64,000 nt of DNA from Promethearchaeota archaeon. GTDB lineage: Archaea > Asgardarchaeota > Lokiarchaeia > Sigyniarchaeales > SOKP01. The stretch lies in assembly GCA_019057865.1 (NCBI GenBank), contig JAHLWP010000003.1:124001-188000 (forward strand), written 5' to 3'. Below the pieces are notes generated by a model. That model made no database searches. It saw only the letters and a program-made list of their open reading frames with translations, and had not been told where the DNA came from. Of the stretch, positions 54,098 to 63,226 are shown one piece after another; the first letter of the stretch is position 1; each line of letters begins with the position of its first letter. The position numbers and the translations under genes were made by a program.

Positions 54098-55459
54098 TTA
54101 TTTATAATTTAAATAATTATAACCAAATAATGTGTAAATTTTGATAGCATCAATATAATCTTGAATTTCGATATTCTCATTTATTGCATGCATTTCATTA
54201 GCACTTCCAGGCCCAAAATGAATAGTTTTTTCACAATATCCACTATTACGATAAAAATGGGCATCGGTTGCTCCTGGAGCAATAAAAAAGAAAGATTCTC
54301 TATTATAAACTTTTTCTACAACTTCCTTTAATTTTTTTACCATTTCGGATTTATGATATTCTTTCCAGATTGAAGATGGTCCATCATGATAAATTTCTAA
54401 AGAGACAAAAACTTCCTTTGGAACATCTGAAGATACATCTTGTACTTCGAAACCAATATGGTCTATTAATTTTTTTAAACCTTCTAAAATCATTCCTGCT
54501 GTTTGTCCGGGTAATAGCCTAAAGTCAATGATCGCTTCACAGTGATCGGGAATAATATTTTCTTTAATACCACCTTCAATCATATTTACACTCTTAGTAA
54601 ATACGGTTAGTGATTTCATTATGTTTCGTAATAAAGGCTGATCATTATATATACGGTTAAAGATTTCTTCATTTGGAAAAACTTTATTAACCAGTTTCTT
54701 TAGTTCCTCTAATGAAAGTGGTGGATCAACTTTTGGAACAAATTCATCCAGTTTATCTAAATTTTCTATTATTTTACTCATCATATAGATGGCATTTTCA
54801 CCCATAAAAGGTACCATGGAATGAGCTGGTTTTCCATTTGTAATTACTTTTATTAGAAGATGACCTTTTTCACCAAAAATTATTGTTTTTGGGAGTGGAG
54901 ATAGTCCACTAGGTTCTCCAATTAAAACAAAATCACATTTAATTGATCTTGGTTTTAGAATATTTTCCAAACACCACCCTGTTCCTAATGTACCACCCGT
55001 TTCTTCGTCTGCAACTGCATTTACAATTAAATTTCTTGATGTCTTAATCCCAATTTTTTTCAATATTGTTAATGATATCACCATCGCCGCTAATGCTGCT
55101 TTCATATCCACTGTCCCTCTCCCATACATATACTTTTTACGTTTGATAAACGCAGAGAGAGGAGGATATTTCCATTCCTCTTCAATTCCCGGAGGAACTA
55201 CATCCATATGTGCATTATATAAAAGATTCTTTCCCTTGAAATTATCATTAAGAAAAGTGATTAAATTTGCTCTATTGTCTCCAAAGGGAAAAATTTCACA
55301 ACCTATACCTGCGTCCTTTAAATATTTTTCAATTTTTAAGGCAACATTTTTTTCATTTCCAGGAGGATTATAGGATTCTGTTGCTATTAATTCTCTTAAA
55401 AAGGTGATGTAATCTTCCCTATTTTTATCAATTTCATTTAAAATTTTTTCTTCAGTCAT
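54098..55459 (-). CDS. M20 family metallopeptidase/deacylase
   Basis: The 453-residue product has the di-zinc motifs: NAHMDVVPPG (His, Asp), GRGTVDMKAALAAMVIS, ADEETGGTLG (Glu pair), GEPSG and a final GATDAHFYR (His). It matches the ArgE/DapE/succinyl-diaminopimelate or CPG2 class. The dimerisation domain separates the halves. Length is above the usual 375-410, with extra residues in the lid. Substrate not assigned. Confidence 0.92.
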   Translation of the reverse strand: MTEEKILNEIDKNREDYITFLRELIATESYNPPGNEKNVALKIEKYLKDAGIGCEIFPFGDNRANLITFLNDNFKGKNLLYNAHMDVVPPGIEEEWKYPPLSAFIKRKKYMYGRGTVDMKAALAAMVISLTILKKIGIKTSRNLIVNAVADEETGGTLGTGWCLENILKPRSIKCDFVLIGEPSGLSPLPKTIIFGEKGHLLIKVITNGKPAHSMVPFMGENAIYMMSKIIENLDKLDEFVPKVDPPLSLEELKKLVNKVFPNEEIFNRIYNDQPLLRNIMKSLTVFTKSVNMIEGGIKENIIPDHCEAIIDFRLLPGQTAGMILEGLKKLIDHIGFEVQDVSSDVPKEVFVSLEIYHDGPSSIWKEYHKSEMVKKLKEVVEKVYNRESFFFIAPGATDAHFYRNSGYCEKTIHFGPGSANEMHAINENIEIQDYIDAIKIYTLFGYNYLNYK

Positions 55460-55624
55460 ATAACCTTTAATAATATTGATCTCTTAATTGAGTTTTTGTT
55501 ATATTGTGAAACTTTAGAATATTTTGATATAACTTAAAACAAACTAAAAAATTTAAAAAATTTAGGAAATTTTAATATTTTTAATTAATTTAATAATCAA
55601 AAACTAGATATTACAGTTGATTTA

Positions 55625-58600
55625 TTGATTCGACGTAAAAAAGAAATAAAGCGTATTTTTGTCGTAGTATTTTTCATAAGTTTAATATTTATAACTAATA
55701 TACAAATTCTAACCAATTTAAATTTAGAAGAAGAAAATAATAATTTTGAGAATAAAGAAATAGAAACCTTACCTTTAAGTAGTGATATAGATTATACCAT
55801 CATTGGTGCTGGAGATGATCAAAATGTTCGGATTTATACAAGTAATATGTCTGAAAATACCAATGATATTCAGGAGTATTTTGAAATTCCATCACTCTCT
55901 TCGGAAGAAATGTATCTTACGTCTGGAGATTTTAATTTTACATTTCAAAATAATTATACAACAGAATATATTATAGAAGATGATAGTGCCCTTTATGCAG
56001 AAGATTTTATCTCTTATCAATTTAATCCTAGTACAATGTATTCTGAACTGCAGGAACCAATAAATAATGGAATAGTCTATGAGGGAGATTTTGATGACTT
56101 AACAGATATCAATGATAACACATATTATTGGATTGGTGCCGATAATGGGGTTATAAATTTCACAATTGACGCAGGTTATACGGAATTATCTAACTACTAT
56201 AACTTGCCATTTAATAAATCAAAAATCTTAGGTTTTATCGCATCTATGAGATTAAGTGCTAATCAAGATGCTAATTTAACTATCAGATTGTATGATGATG
56301 TTAATTCTAACTGGGTGACTGTAGTAGATGCTATTTCAATTGAAGGTGATTCAGTTATTCGAGCAATTGAAAGTCGATCTATCAATACAAATTTAAACTT
56401 TATTGACTCCACAGACAGTGTCTATATTCAATATATTTTTGAGCGTTCTGACCTCGGATATTTCGAAATTAGAGCGCGTAAATTTGATATGCGAGCGATC
56501 TATCCCCTTGATTTACCAATTACAGACCAGGAATATGTTGCATTAGAATTCGATTTGAAAGGAGAAAAGTCAACTGTCAACGGATTTTATGCCTGGATTC
56601 GCACACTCGATGTTCAAGAAGCAATTAATGCGGAATTAAACATAACACTTTATAAAGCAAATGCAACATTGATTCGAGATTTTGATGTAGATCCTTGGGG
56701 GGATAATCTACGAACGGTAAATATACAACCAAATATGAATTTTACCTCATTAATCGATTCCTTTGTAATTAGTTATAGTGGGGACAACCTATCTTATTTC
56801 CCATTTAATACGGATAATACTAAGGATTTGGAATTATACAATTATTTCATAGTTATTAAATGTAACATTTCTAATCCGATTTATAGTTTAGTGACCCTAC
56901 CTTGGACTAATTTCGGAGATAATAGAACTGAACATCAACTAAAAACTACTGAAAATAATGGTTTTACATGGAATAATGCTGTAAAAGAAATAATACCAGG
57001 GTTTTTTACTTCTCCATTAGATGCAAGTTCTTTTAAACTAAATGTTTCTAGAGGATATATGCCATCCGATTTTGGAGATGATGGTTTAAAAATCCAAGAT
57101 TATTCTATTGAAAATGTAGTAAATAAATCTAAAACACCTTATTTAGAATGGGGTATAGGCCGATGGAACCATACATTTTCAACGCCTATTGATGATAATG
57201 TCGATCGATTCCAAGTTGATCTCTCATGGAATAAATCTATTATTGAGGGTTTCAAATTTAATGTTTCCTATTCTGTAAATGCATATTGGGTTGAAGGTGC
57301 TACATCCACTTATTATGCAAGTTATAGTGAATCTCCAAAATGGACTTTTAATTTTAGTTTTATTAAAGCTAGTCCAAATTTTAATAATTGGAATTTTCAA
57401 GAGTTTTGGTTCGTTTATAATGATTATTTCACTGCGAATAACTTAACAAAACCAGGTGATATAGAAATATTACCTGAAGTAGGAGGAGAATTTGAGTTAA
57501 CTGAAATGCAAAATAAGATAGTGGTAAACGCAACTGTTGCTAATATTGGAGGGATTTATTCCTTGAATTTAACAAGTTTCAATTTTATTTCCGAAATGCA
57601 TAGTTATATTAACTATAAAGAAATTTTTTGGGAATCAAATGGTTTTATGTATGGAGATGATATAATTGTAAGTGTTGATATACAAGATAATCATCAAAAT
57701 GCCCCAAATCCCACAACTGGATATGCAAATGTAACTTTCTATGATCCAAATGGAGTCCTAATTGCTCAAAAAGAATCATCGAATGGTGTAATTCATGATT
57801 CTGTACTTTCATATGATTTTAACAATGATACTATCTTTTCTGTAAATACGAGTATTTCTGAGTTTGGAGAATATCATTTAGGATATTTTTGGGAAAATGG
57901 TTCTGCTGTTGGCTGCAATAAAATTACTATTTACATCGATTATTATGACCTTGAATTAGAAGGTTGTAATTATTCATCATATAGGGAACAAAATATTCTT
58001 AGTGGAAAGATAAATAATAAAGTATTTGATAACTATACTTTGTTAATTGCATCTATAAATGAAACAACAGGTATTTCACAACCTGGTTTTTATCCTATTA
58101 ATAATTCTGATTTAGATGAGCAAATTATTTATGAGATTGGAGGTAATCAATTACCTATTTTAATTGAAACTTTCATGCAAAGTCAAGATATATTAAACCC
58201 CGAAGAAGTGGTTAATATTAAAACAAAAATTTCTAATATGCATGAATTTATCCCTATTGATATATCTGTAAATGTCAGATTTGTATCTTATATTAATGAA
58301 GAATGGATTATCGCGAATGCAACTTCAAGTACAGTTAGCCTAAATTTTTCAGGGCATCCAGATGATTCGTATGAATTTGATATTGATTTGACAATACCAT
58401 CATTGAATAAAACTACAAAAGTGTGGGAAGGTGTAAATGCCCCAGTTAGATTGGGGGGCGTTAAAACATTGGTAACTATCTTTGTTGGAAATGATATTGC
58501 AGGAATATTTGAAAGTAGCTATTATTCACTACTTAGTAATGAAACAAGCAATAATTTTGATGGAAATATAATAGCTTTAAGAATTGCTGAAGAAACTCCA

Positions 58601-59737
58601 AGCTGGTACATTTTAAATGGTTTTGAGAGAGATGAATGCTTATATTTACCAAATAAAACATCCTTTTTAATTAATATAATAGATAAAAATTATGTAAGCT
58701 CATATAATCAATTTTATTATCAATTTTCCCTAATTCTTAACAGTAAATTTAACAATATTATTATAGATCCTGAAAATCCCATTAATGGACAAGTTTTTAA
58801 TCTTAGCTCTGTTTTAACTACAGAGTTTGGAGATATATTGTTAAATGAAAGTGTTTCTTGTCATCATTATGAATCTAATTCATGGGTTTATATTGACTCA
58901 GATTTTACAGATATTAATGGTTCTACAACATTTTCAATTGATACTAAGACCCTCAATTTCGAAGATTATATATTACTAAGATTAAGTTGGGACGGTGATT
59001 CATTAATAAATGGGGTATCTAAAAATGTAACAATAAATTTATTTATACAATCCAATAATCTTTCAATATCAATTCAACAAAATGAGGTTCTTATCTATAA
59101 GAATAGAGCTATTACAATATCTATTACTTTGAATAACATCGGAGAATCTATTTTGCAAATTTTGGAGAAAAATATCGATATTCAGGTCAATGATGGGCTG
59201 CAATATTCAATCGTAGAAATAGATTATACAACACTAAATCGGTTTACACCTGGAGAATCTTCTCTTGTAATGATTAAGATAGGAATACCTGAAATTAAAA
59301 AACTAAATATTTCAATTTCCATTACTGCTCAAAATATCATAACAAATGAAAATATTACAGTTAGCAAACAAACGACTTTTGATGTATTTGATCCTCCCTT
59401 CTATGATTACTTTATTGAATATCTAATTTTTCTAATAATAGGTTCATTTGGATTGATTTGGATCATAACTTTACTTTATGCGAAGAGAATTAAAAAGAAA
59501 ATTGAAACACCAGTTGAAGAAGTAGCCAAAAAGAGACCAAGAAAAGCAAAATATGTATTAGTGTCTGATTTGAAAAAAGAACCAACAAAAAAACCTAAAA
59601 AACTTACTCCCATACCTAAAAAAATTCCAGAAGAAATAGAAGAACCAAAGGAAGTTAAAAAGAAAAAAGTTACTGATTTAGATTCTTTATTAGAAGAAAA
59701 AGGGCTAAGTGACAAAAAGAAAAAAGCTAAAAAATAA
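55625..59737 (+). CDS. Large surface protein with C-terminal anchor and basic cytosolic tail
   Basis: The 1370-residue product starts at TTG 55625. A signal-like hydrophobic segment lies at about 11-29 (IFVVVFFISLIFITNIQI). About 1200 residues of beta-rich, Asn/Ser/Thr-rich sequence with many N-glycosylation sequons follow, including Ig-like stretches. One membrane helix (about 1262-1285) precedes a roughly 85-residue Lys/Pro/Glu-rich cytosolic tail. The long charged tail is unusual; archaeal surface proteins normally have only a few basic residues. It might link the envelope to cytosolic proteins (inference). Confidence 0.82.
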   Translation: MIRRKKEIKRIFVVVFFISLIFITNIQILTNLNLEEENNNFENKEIETLPLSSDIDYTIIGAGDDQNVRIYTSNMSENTNDIQEYFEIPSLSSEEMYLTSGDFNFTFQNNYTTEYIIEDDSALYAEDFISYQFNPSTMYSELQEPINNGIVYEGDFDDLTDINDNTYYWIGADNGVINFTIDAGYTELSNYYNLPFNKSKILGFIASMRLSANQDANLTIRLYDDVNSNWVTVVDAISIEGDSVIRAIESRSINTNLNFIDSTDSVYIQYIFERSDLGYFEIRARKFDMRAIYPLDLPITDQEYVALEFDLKGEKSTVNGFYAWIRTLDVQEAINAELNITLYKANATLIRDFDVDPWGDNLRTVNIQPNMNFTSLIDSFVISYSGDNLSYFPFNTDNTKDLELYNYFIVIKCNISNPIYSLVTLPWTNFGDNRTEHQLKTTENNGFTWNNAVKEIIPGFFTSPLDASSFKLNVSRGYMPSDFGDDGLKIQDYSIENVVNKSKTPYLEWGIGRWNHTFSTPIDDNVDRFQVDLSWNKSIIEGFKFNVSYSVNAYWVEGATSTYYASYSESPKWTFNFSFIKASPNFNNWNFQEFWFVYNDYFTANNLTKPGDIEILPEVGGEFELTEMQNKIVVNATVANIGGIYSLNLTSFNFISEMHSYINYKEIFWESNGFMYGDDIIVSVDIQDNHQNAPNPTTGYANVTFYDPNGVLIAQKESSNGVIHDSVLSYDFNNDTIFSVNTSISEFGEYHLGYFWENGSAVGCNKITIYIDYYDLELEGCNYSSYREQNILSGKINNKVFDNYTLLIASINETTGISQPGFYPINNSDLDEQIIYEIGGNQLPILIETFMQSQDILNPEEVVNIKTKISNMHEFIPIDISVNVRFVSYINEEWIIANATSSTVSLNFSGHPDDSYEFDIDLTIPSLNKTTKVWEGVNAPVRLGGVKTLVTIFVGNDIAGIFESSYYSLLSNETSNNFDGNIIALRIAEETPSWYILNGFERDECLYLPNKTSFLINIIDKNYVSSYNQFYYQFSLILNSKFNNIIIDPENPINGQVFNLSSVLTTEFGDILLNESVSCHHYESNSWVYIDSDFTDINGSTTFSIDTKTLNFEDYILLRLSWDGDSLINGVSKNVTINLFIQSNNLSISIQQNEVLIYKNRAITISITLNNIGESILQILEKNIDIQVNDGLQYSIVEIDYTTLNRFTPGESSLVMIKIGIPEIKKLNISISITAQNIITNENITVSKQTTFDVFDPPFYDYFIEYLIFLIIGSFGLIWIITLLYAKRIKKKIETPVEEVAKKRPRKAKYVLVSDLKKEPTKKPKKLTPIPKKIPEEIEEPKEVKKKKVTDLDSLLEEKGLSDKKKKAKK

Positions 59738-59782
59738 TTTTTTTCTGACCTAAATTACTATTTTTTAATAAGAAAAATAAAA

Positions 59783-60151
59783 TTATAATTTAGAAATTGA
59801 AATCAAATTACGTTTAAGTAGGCCTAATGAGGCTTTACCATCAAGGCCAGCTAGAGCAATTAATGCATTTTTATCTGAACCACCCACTAAAACAGCAAAG
59901 CCATTCTCAAACTCGATAGTTGTAGTTTTTAAACCCCCTTTTCCAATGTCGCTTCCTAAATTATTAGAATCCTTGATAATTGCGGCACACGCCTTTGCAA
60001 TTTTCCCATGGTCCATTTCAGTTATGGTCTGACCAACTATTACTTTCCCTTGTGAATCAGCAGCAATCAAACCTTCACACTCAGGAACTATATCCATTAA
60101 TTCTGCTAATTTTTTTTCAAGTTCTTTTTTATTCATAAAAATACTGCTCAT
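59783..60151 (-). CDS. Roadblock/LC7-domain protein
   Basis: The 122-residue product has the roadblock order: helix KKELEKKLAELMDIVPEC, strand EGLIAADSQGKVIVG, helix HGKIAKACAAIIKDSNN, strands TTIEFENGFAVLVGG and a C-terminal helix. In bacteria (MglB) and eukaryotes (dynein light chain roadblock, LAMTOR2/3) these bind small GTPases, some as activators. It lies on the minus strand after the surface protein. Start may be Met6. Confidence 0.88.
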   Translation of the reverse strand: MSSIFMNKKELEKKLAELMDIVPECEGLIAADSQGKVIVGQTITEMDHGKIAKACAAIIKDSNNLGSDIGKGGLKTTTIEFENGFAVLVGGSDKNALIALAGLDGKASLGLLKRNLISISKL

Positions 60152-60297
60152 ATAAAATAATTTTTATCGTCTTTAATTCTGAAATAAGTTACTTTGATTG
60201 GTTAAGATATTATCTTAAATATATATATAATTTAAAGAAATTTAAACTTATCAAATATATAAAAAAGGAAAATTGAAAAATTTACACTTTATAAAAT

Positions 60298-60576
60298 TTA
60301 TTTTAAAATAATTAAAATTAGGTTCTCCTCTAACGCCACCATAGTTTCTTGTGATTTCCCACCTGTAGCCGTCTCTAATCGTATGAATTTCAATGTCCCC
60401 TCTTTTAATGCTTCAACAACTTGCTTTCCTTTCCCAATGAGTGATGTAACATAAGCAGCTACTTCTTCACTTATTTCTATATCCATATTCGAATCTATCG
60501 GCAAGCCCGATGAATCACATATAATTACTCCCCTAACACCTTCGCGTTCCTCGAAGCGTCGGATGATTGACTTCAC
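60298..60576 (-). CDS. Roadblock/LC7-domain protein, DYNLRB-like
   Basis: The 92-residue product is close in length and pattern to eukaryotic DYNLRB: EREGVRGVIICDSSGLPID aligns with KGVQGIIVVNTEGIPIKS, followed by KFIRLETAT and a final ENLILIILK. The start is GTG 60576; the frame extends upstream without another start. It is a second, distinct roadblock protein, 146 bases from the first. A GTPase-activating or scaffold role is inferred from family. Confidence 0.88.
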   Translation of the reverse strand: MKSIIRRFEEREGVRGVIICDSSGLPIDSNMDIEISEEVAAYVTSLIGKGKQVVEALKEGTLKFIRLETATGGKSQETMVALEENLILIILK

Positions 60577-60713
60577 TTCAGCACGATTTATAATCTCAAC
60601 TACACCTTCAAGATATATTCTAATTTTTAATATTATAATAGATTTAATATTTTTAAAAATTTATATTAAAGATATTCTTTTTTGAATAAGACTTAATATT
60701 TTTATAAATTAAA

Positions 60714-61157
60714 ATGGAAAAAATTGAAGCTTTATATATAATAAATGGGGAAAGTCAACTTATCTTTTCTTATGAAAGCCTTAATGAACGATCTGATGAC
60801 TTTGATTATTCAAATATCTCTCGATTTTTTTCTGTAATCAAAACTTTTGCTTTAAAGATTGGGAAAAAAGAGGCTAAAATAATTGAACTTGGAAATAGTA
60901 AGATATTCAAAACTTTGGATGATGAATATAAGATTGAAGTTATTTTAAAATGTGATAAAAACATAAAAGAAAAAAAGGCTTCAATCAATTTAAAAAAAAT
61001 TCTAAATTTATTTATTAACTTATTTATTGGGTATTTTAATTCATCTTTGCGAACAAAAAAAGAAAGAATGGAATTTTTCATAAAAGAAATATCTTTTATA
61101 TTTGGAGGAAGCGGAAAGGTGAATTACTTTTTAGAAAATATTAAAATTTTTACTTGA
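60714..61157 (+). CDS. Longin-like domain protein
   Basis: The 147-residue product begins EKIEALYIINGESQLIFSY, a strand pair, then an N-x-I-S-R-F-F-S-V-I-K-T-F-A helix (about 34-49), a strand (AKIIELGNSKIF), more strands (YKIEVILK) and C-terminal helices. This order matches longin/roadblock-related domains common in Asgard GTPase systems. It diverges from the roadblock gene at 60576, and the three genes form a group. Confidence 0.65.
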   Translation: MEKIEALYIINGESQLIFSYESLNERSDDFDYSNISRFFSVIKTFALKIGKKEAKIIELGNSKIFKTLDDEYKIEVILKCDKNIKEKKASINLKKILNLFINLFIGYFNSSLRTKKERMEFFIKEISFIFGGSGKVNYFLENIKIFT

Positions 61158-61170
61158 ATAGAACTTTAGC

Positions 61171-61803
61171 TTATAAAAAGAATTGTTTAAAAGAATTACT
61201 TGCTCGTTCTTCTCCTATTGTAGATAACCCCATATGACCTGGACACATAAGAAAATTATCTGTAAGTTCTGGATTATACATAATTTTGTGTTTAATTGAT
61301 TCAAATAAAAGATTTTGATTTCCGCCACGAAGATCTGACCTCCCTACACTCCTTCTGAAAATTAAATCTCCTGAAAATAGTATTCCATCAATTTCTTGAC
61401 CATTAAATTCTTTAACATCTTTTGAATAGAAACATAATCCACCAGGTGAATGTCCCGGGGTCTCTAATATATTGATTAAAATGTCCCCTACTTTTAGAGT
61501 ATCTCCTTGCTTTAACCACTTATTTGCTTGTCTTTGAGTATATATCCCCGATTCATATTCTTTCTTATTGTACATTAGTGGAATTTTATGATATCTTAAA
61601 ACTTTACCTATTTTCATTGAATGATCGAAGTGTCCGTGTGTTAATAAGACAGCTATAGGTTTTGCATTCAAATTCTCTATTGTATTAATTATTGTGGTTG
61701 TATCATCAGCTGGATCAATAATTACTATTTCTCTTGTAATTTCTGAACCAAAAATATAGCAGTTTGTTTCAAGCGGACCAACAACAAGCCTTTTAAATAT
61801 CAA
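61171..61803 (-). CDS. Metallo-beta-lactamase fold hydrolase (glyoxalase II-like)
   Basis: The 210-residue product has THGHFDHS (motif HxHxDH), TPGHSPGG, GDLIFRRSVGRSDLRG, and a final CPGHMG, the five signatures of glyoxalase II-type MBL enzymes. N-terminal TNCYIFG is the family start. Short for human GloB, it may hydrolyse thioesters or other substrates. Confidence 0.92.
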   Translation of the reverse strand: MIFKRLVVGPLETNCYIFGSEITREIVIIDPADDTTTIINTIENLNAKPIAVLLTHGHFDHSMKIGKVLRYHKIPLMYNKKEYESGIYTQRQANKWLKQGDTLKVGDILINILETPGHSPGGLCFYSKDVKEFNGQEIDGILFSGDLIFRRSVGRSDLRGGNQNLLFESIKHKIMYNPELTDNFLMCPGHMGLSTIGEERASNSFKQFFL

Positions 61804-61907
61804 TATCTTTATATCCTTTAACCTGAGAATTTATTTTTTGAATTGAAAAGAAAAAATGAAAAAGTTTTTAATTTAATTATTGATAATTACCAGTTTTAAG
61901 ATTTTCA

Positions 61908-62195
61908 CTAGTTGCTTTTAATCAAATCACTGATTTCATGTAATTTCTTATAAACCTCTAAGCCTTTCTTTGTAAGTTTTATGTATTTTACTTTATTATT
62001 CTGTTCAATTTCAATAAGACCTTTTTTGATTAGGTCTTCTTTCACTCTAAAGAATGAATTATAGTACGAGAATTTGTTCAGCTCATTATAAAATGTGTGC
62101 TTATCTACTTTATGGTCTTTAGATTGCATTAGGACTTGGAAAGTGTCCCTGAAACCTTTCTTTTTAAGGAAAAAAATCAAATCTTGAAAAGTCAA
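61908..62195 (-). CDS. Winged-helix DNA-binding protein
   Basis: The 95-residue product has helices leading into a YYNSFFRVKEDLIKKGLIEIE segment, the wing VKYIKLTKKGLEVYK and a C-terminal helix. This is a small archaeal winged-helix regulator pattern. It stands alone; the target is unknown. Confidence 0.78.
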   Translation of the reverse strand: MTFQDLIFFLKKKGFRDTFQVLMQSKDHKVDKHTFYNELNKFSYYNSFFRVKEDLIKKGLIEIEQNNKVKYIKLTKKGLEVYKKLHEISDLIKSN

Positions 62196-62461
62196 TTCTT
62201 CTATACCTAATTAAATAATTAAATTTATACTAAATTGTAATTAGAAAAAATTATGAATATTAAAAAAGCTTTTGATTATTTTTAAAAAATATTATCAGTA
62301 TTGATCAAAAGAATTTATTAATTTAAATACAAAGATTGTATCTTAGTCGAAATTTATTGAAATGATTTTAAAAATACCTTTCACTGAATTTATTTAAATG
62401 ACTAAAAATATCACTAATTTTATAAAAATTATAATTTTATTTAAAAGGTTTATTAGAATTT

Positions 62462-63226
62462 ATGAGAATTGGAGGAATTATTGATATAAGTACTAAGGAC
62501 ATTCCTAATAGATCTTCAATGGTAATTTTTACAGTTGGTTGTAATTTGAGTTGTAGTTTTTGTCATAATAAATACCTATTACAACCAAATGTAGGAAAAG
62601 ATATGGTAATTAATGAAGTGCTTAAACAAGTTAGGAGTAATCTATTAATTAGTGGGGTTAGTATTAGTGGAGGAGAACCCACACTTCAACAAGATTTGAT
62701 AGATTTATGTAGAGAAATTAGAAAAATTGGTAAGTATTTAAGTTTAGATACAAACGGGACTACACCTCATATTATTAAAAAATTACTCCCATATATTAAT
62801 AGAATTGCTTTAGATTTAAAAGGACCATTAAAAAAAGAACGATATAAAGAAATTACTGGTGGAAATATCGATCCCAACCTAATAATTGAAACATTTAATC
62901 TTGTAAATAAACAAAAAGATATTGATCTTGAAATTAGAACAACATATGTGGAAAACTTAATTGTGCCAGATGATATTCATGAAATAATTGCTTTTCTTAA
63001 AAAAAATGAATTTAATGGAATCTTTGTACTTCAACAGTATCAATATTCTGATGGTGTAGGTGAAGGTTTAAAAAATAATTTTCAAAAACCTGAACATTTA
63101 TTTTTACTCAATATTCTTAATCCATATAAAGATGTAAAACTACCATTTAAAATATTCCTAAGAGATGAAATTGTAGGATATTCTAATATAAATAAATTAT
63201 TTGAACTAACTCTTGATGAATTATAA
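62462..63226 (+). CDS. nrdG: Radical SAM activating enzyme, NrdG-like
   Basis: Anaerobic ribonucleotide reductase-activating protein: generates a glycyl radical by SAM cleavage. The CxxxCxxC is GCNLSCSFCHN (about residues 26-36). GGEPTLQ and SLDTNGT follow, then RIALDLKGPLKKERYKE. The 254-residue length fits the archaeal type. No NrdD gene is nearby; the overlap-free ATG of the next gene is adjacent. Could be another glycyl radical activator. Confidence 0.88.
   Translation: MRIGGIIDISTKDIPNRSSMVIFTVGCNLSCSFCHNKYLLQPNVGKDMVINEVLKQVRSNLLISGVSISGGEPTLQQDLIDLCREIRKIGKYLSLDTNGTTPHIIKKLLPYINRIALDLKGPLKKERYKEITGGNIDPNLIIETFNLVNKQKDIDLEIRTTYVENLIVPDDIHEIIAFLKKNEFNGIFVLQQYQYSDGVGEGLKNNFQKPEHLFLLNILNPYKDVKLPFKIFLRDEIVGYSNINKLFELTLDEL

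Noticed and set aside
60577-60660. In-frame upstream extension of the DYNLRB-like gene (NRAEV...)
   Set aside because: No ATG, GTG or TTG in the extension; GTG 60576 matches the length of eukaryotic DYNLRB.
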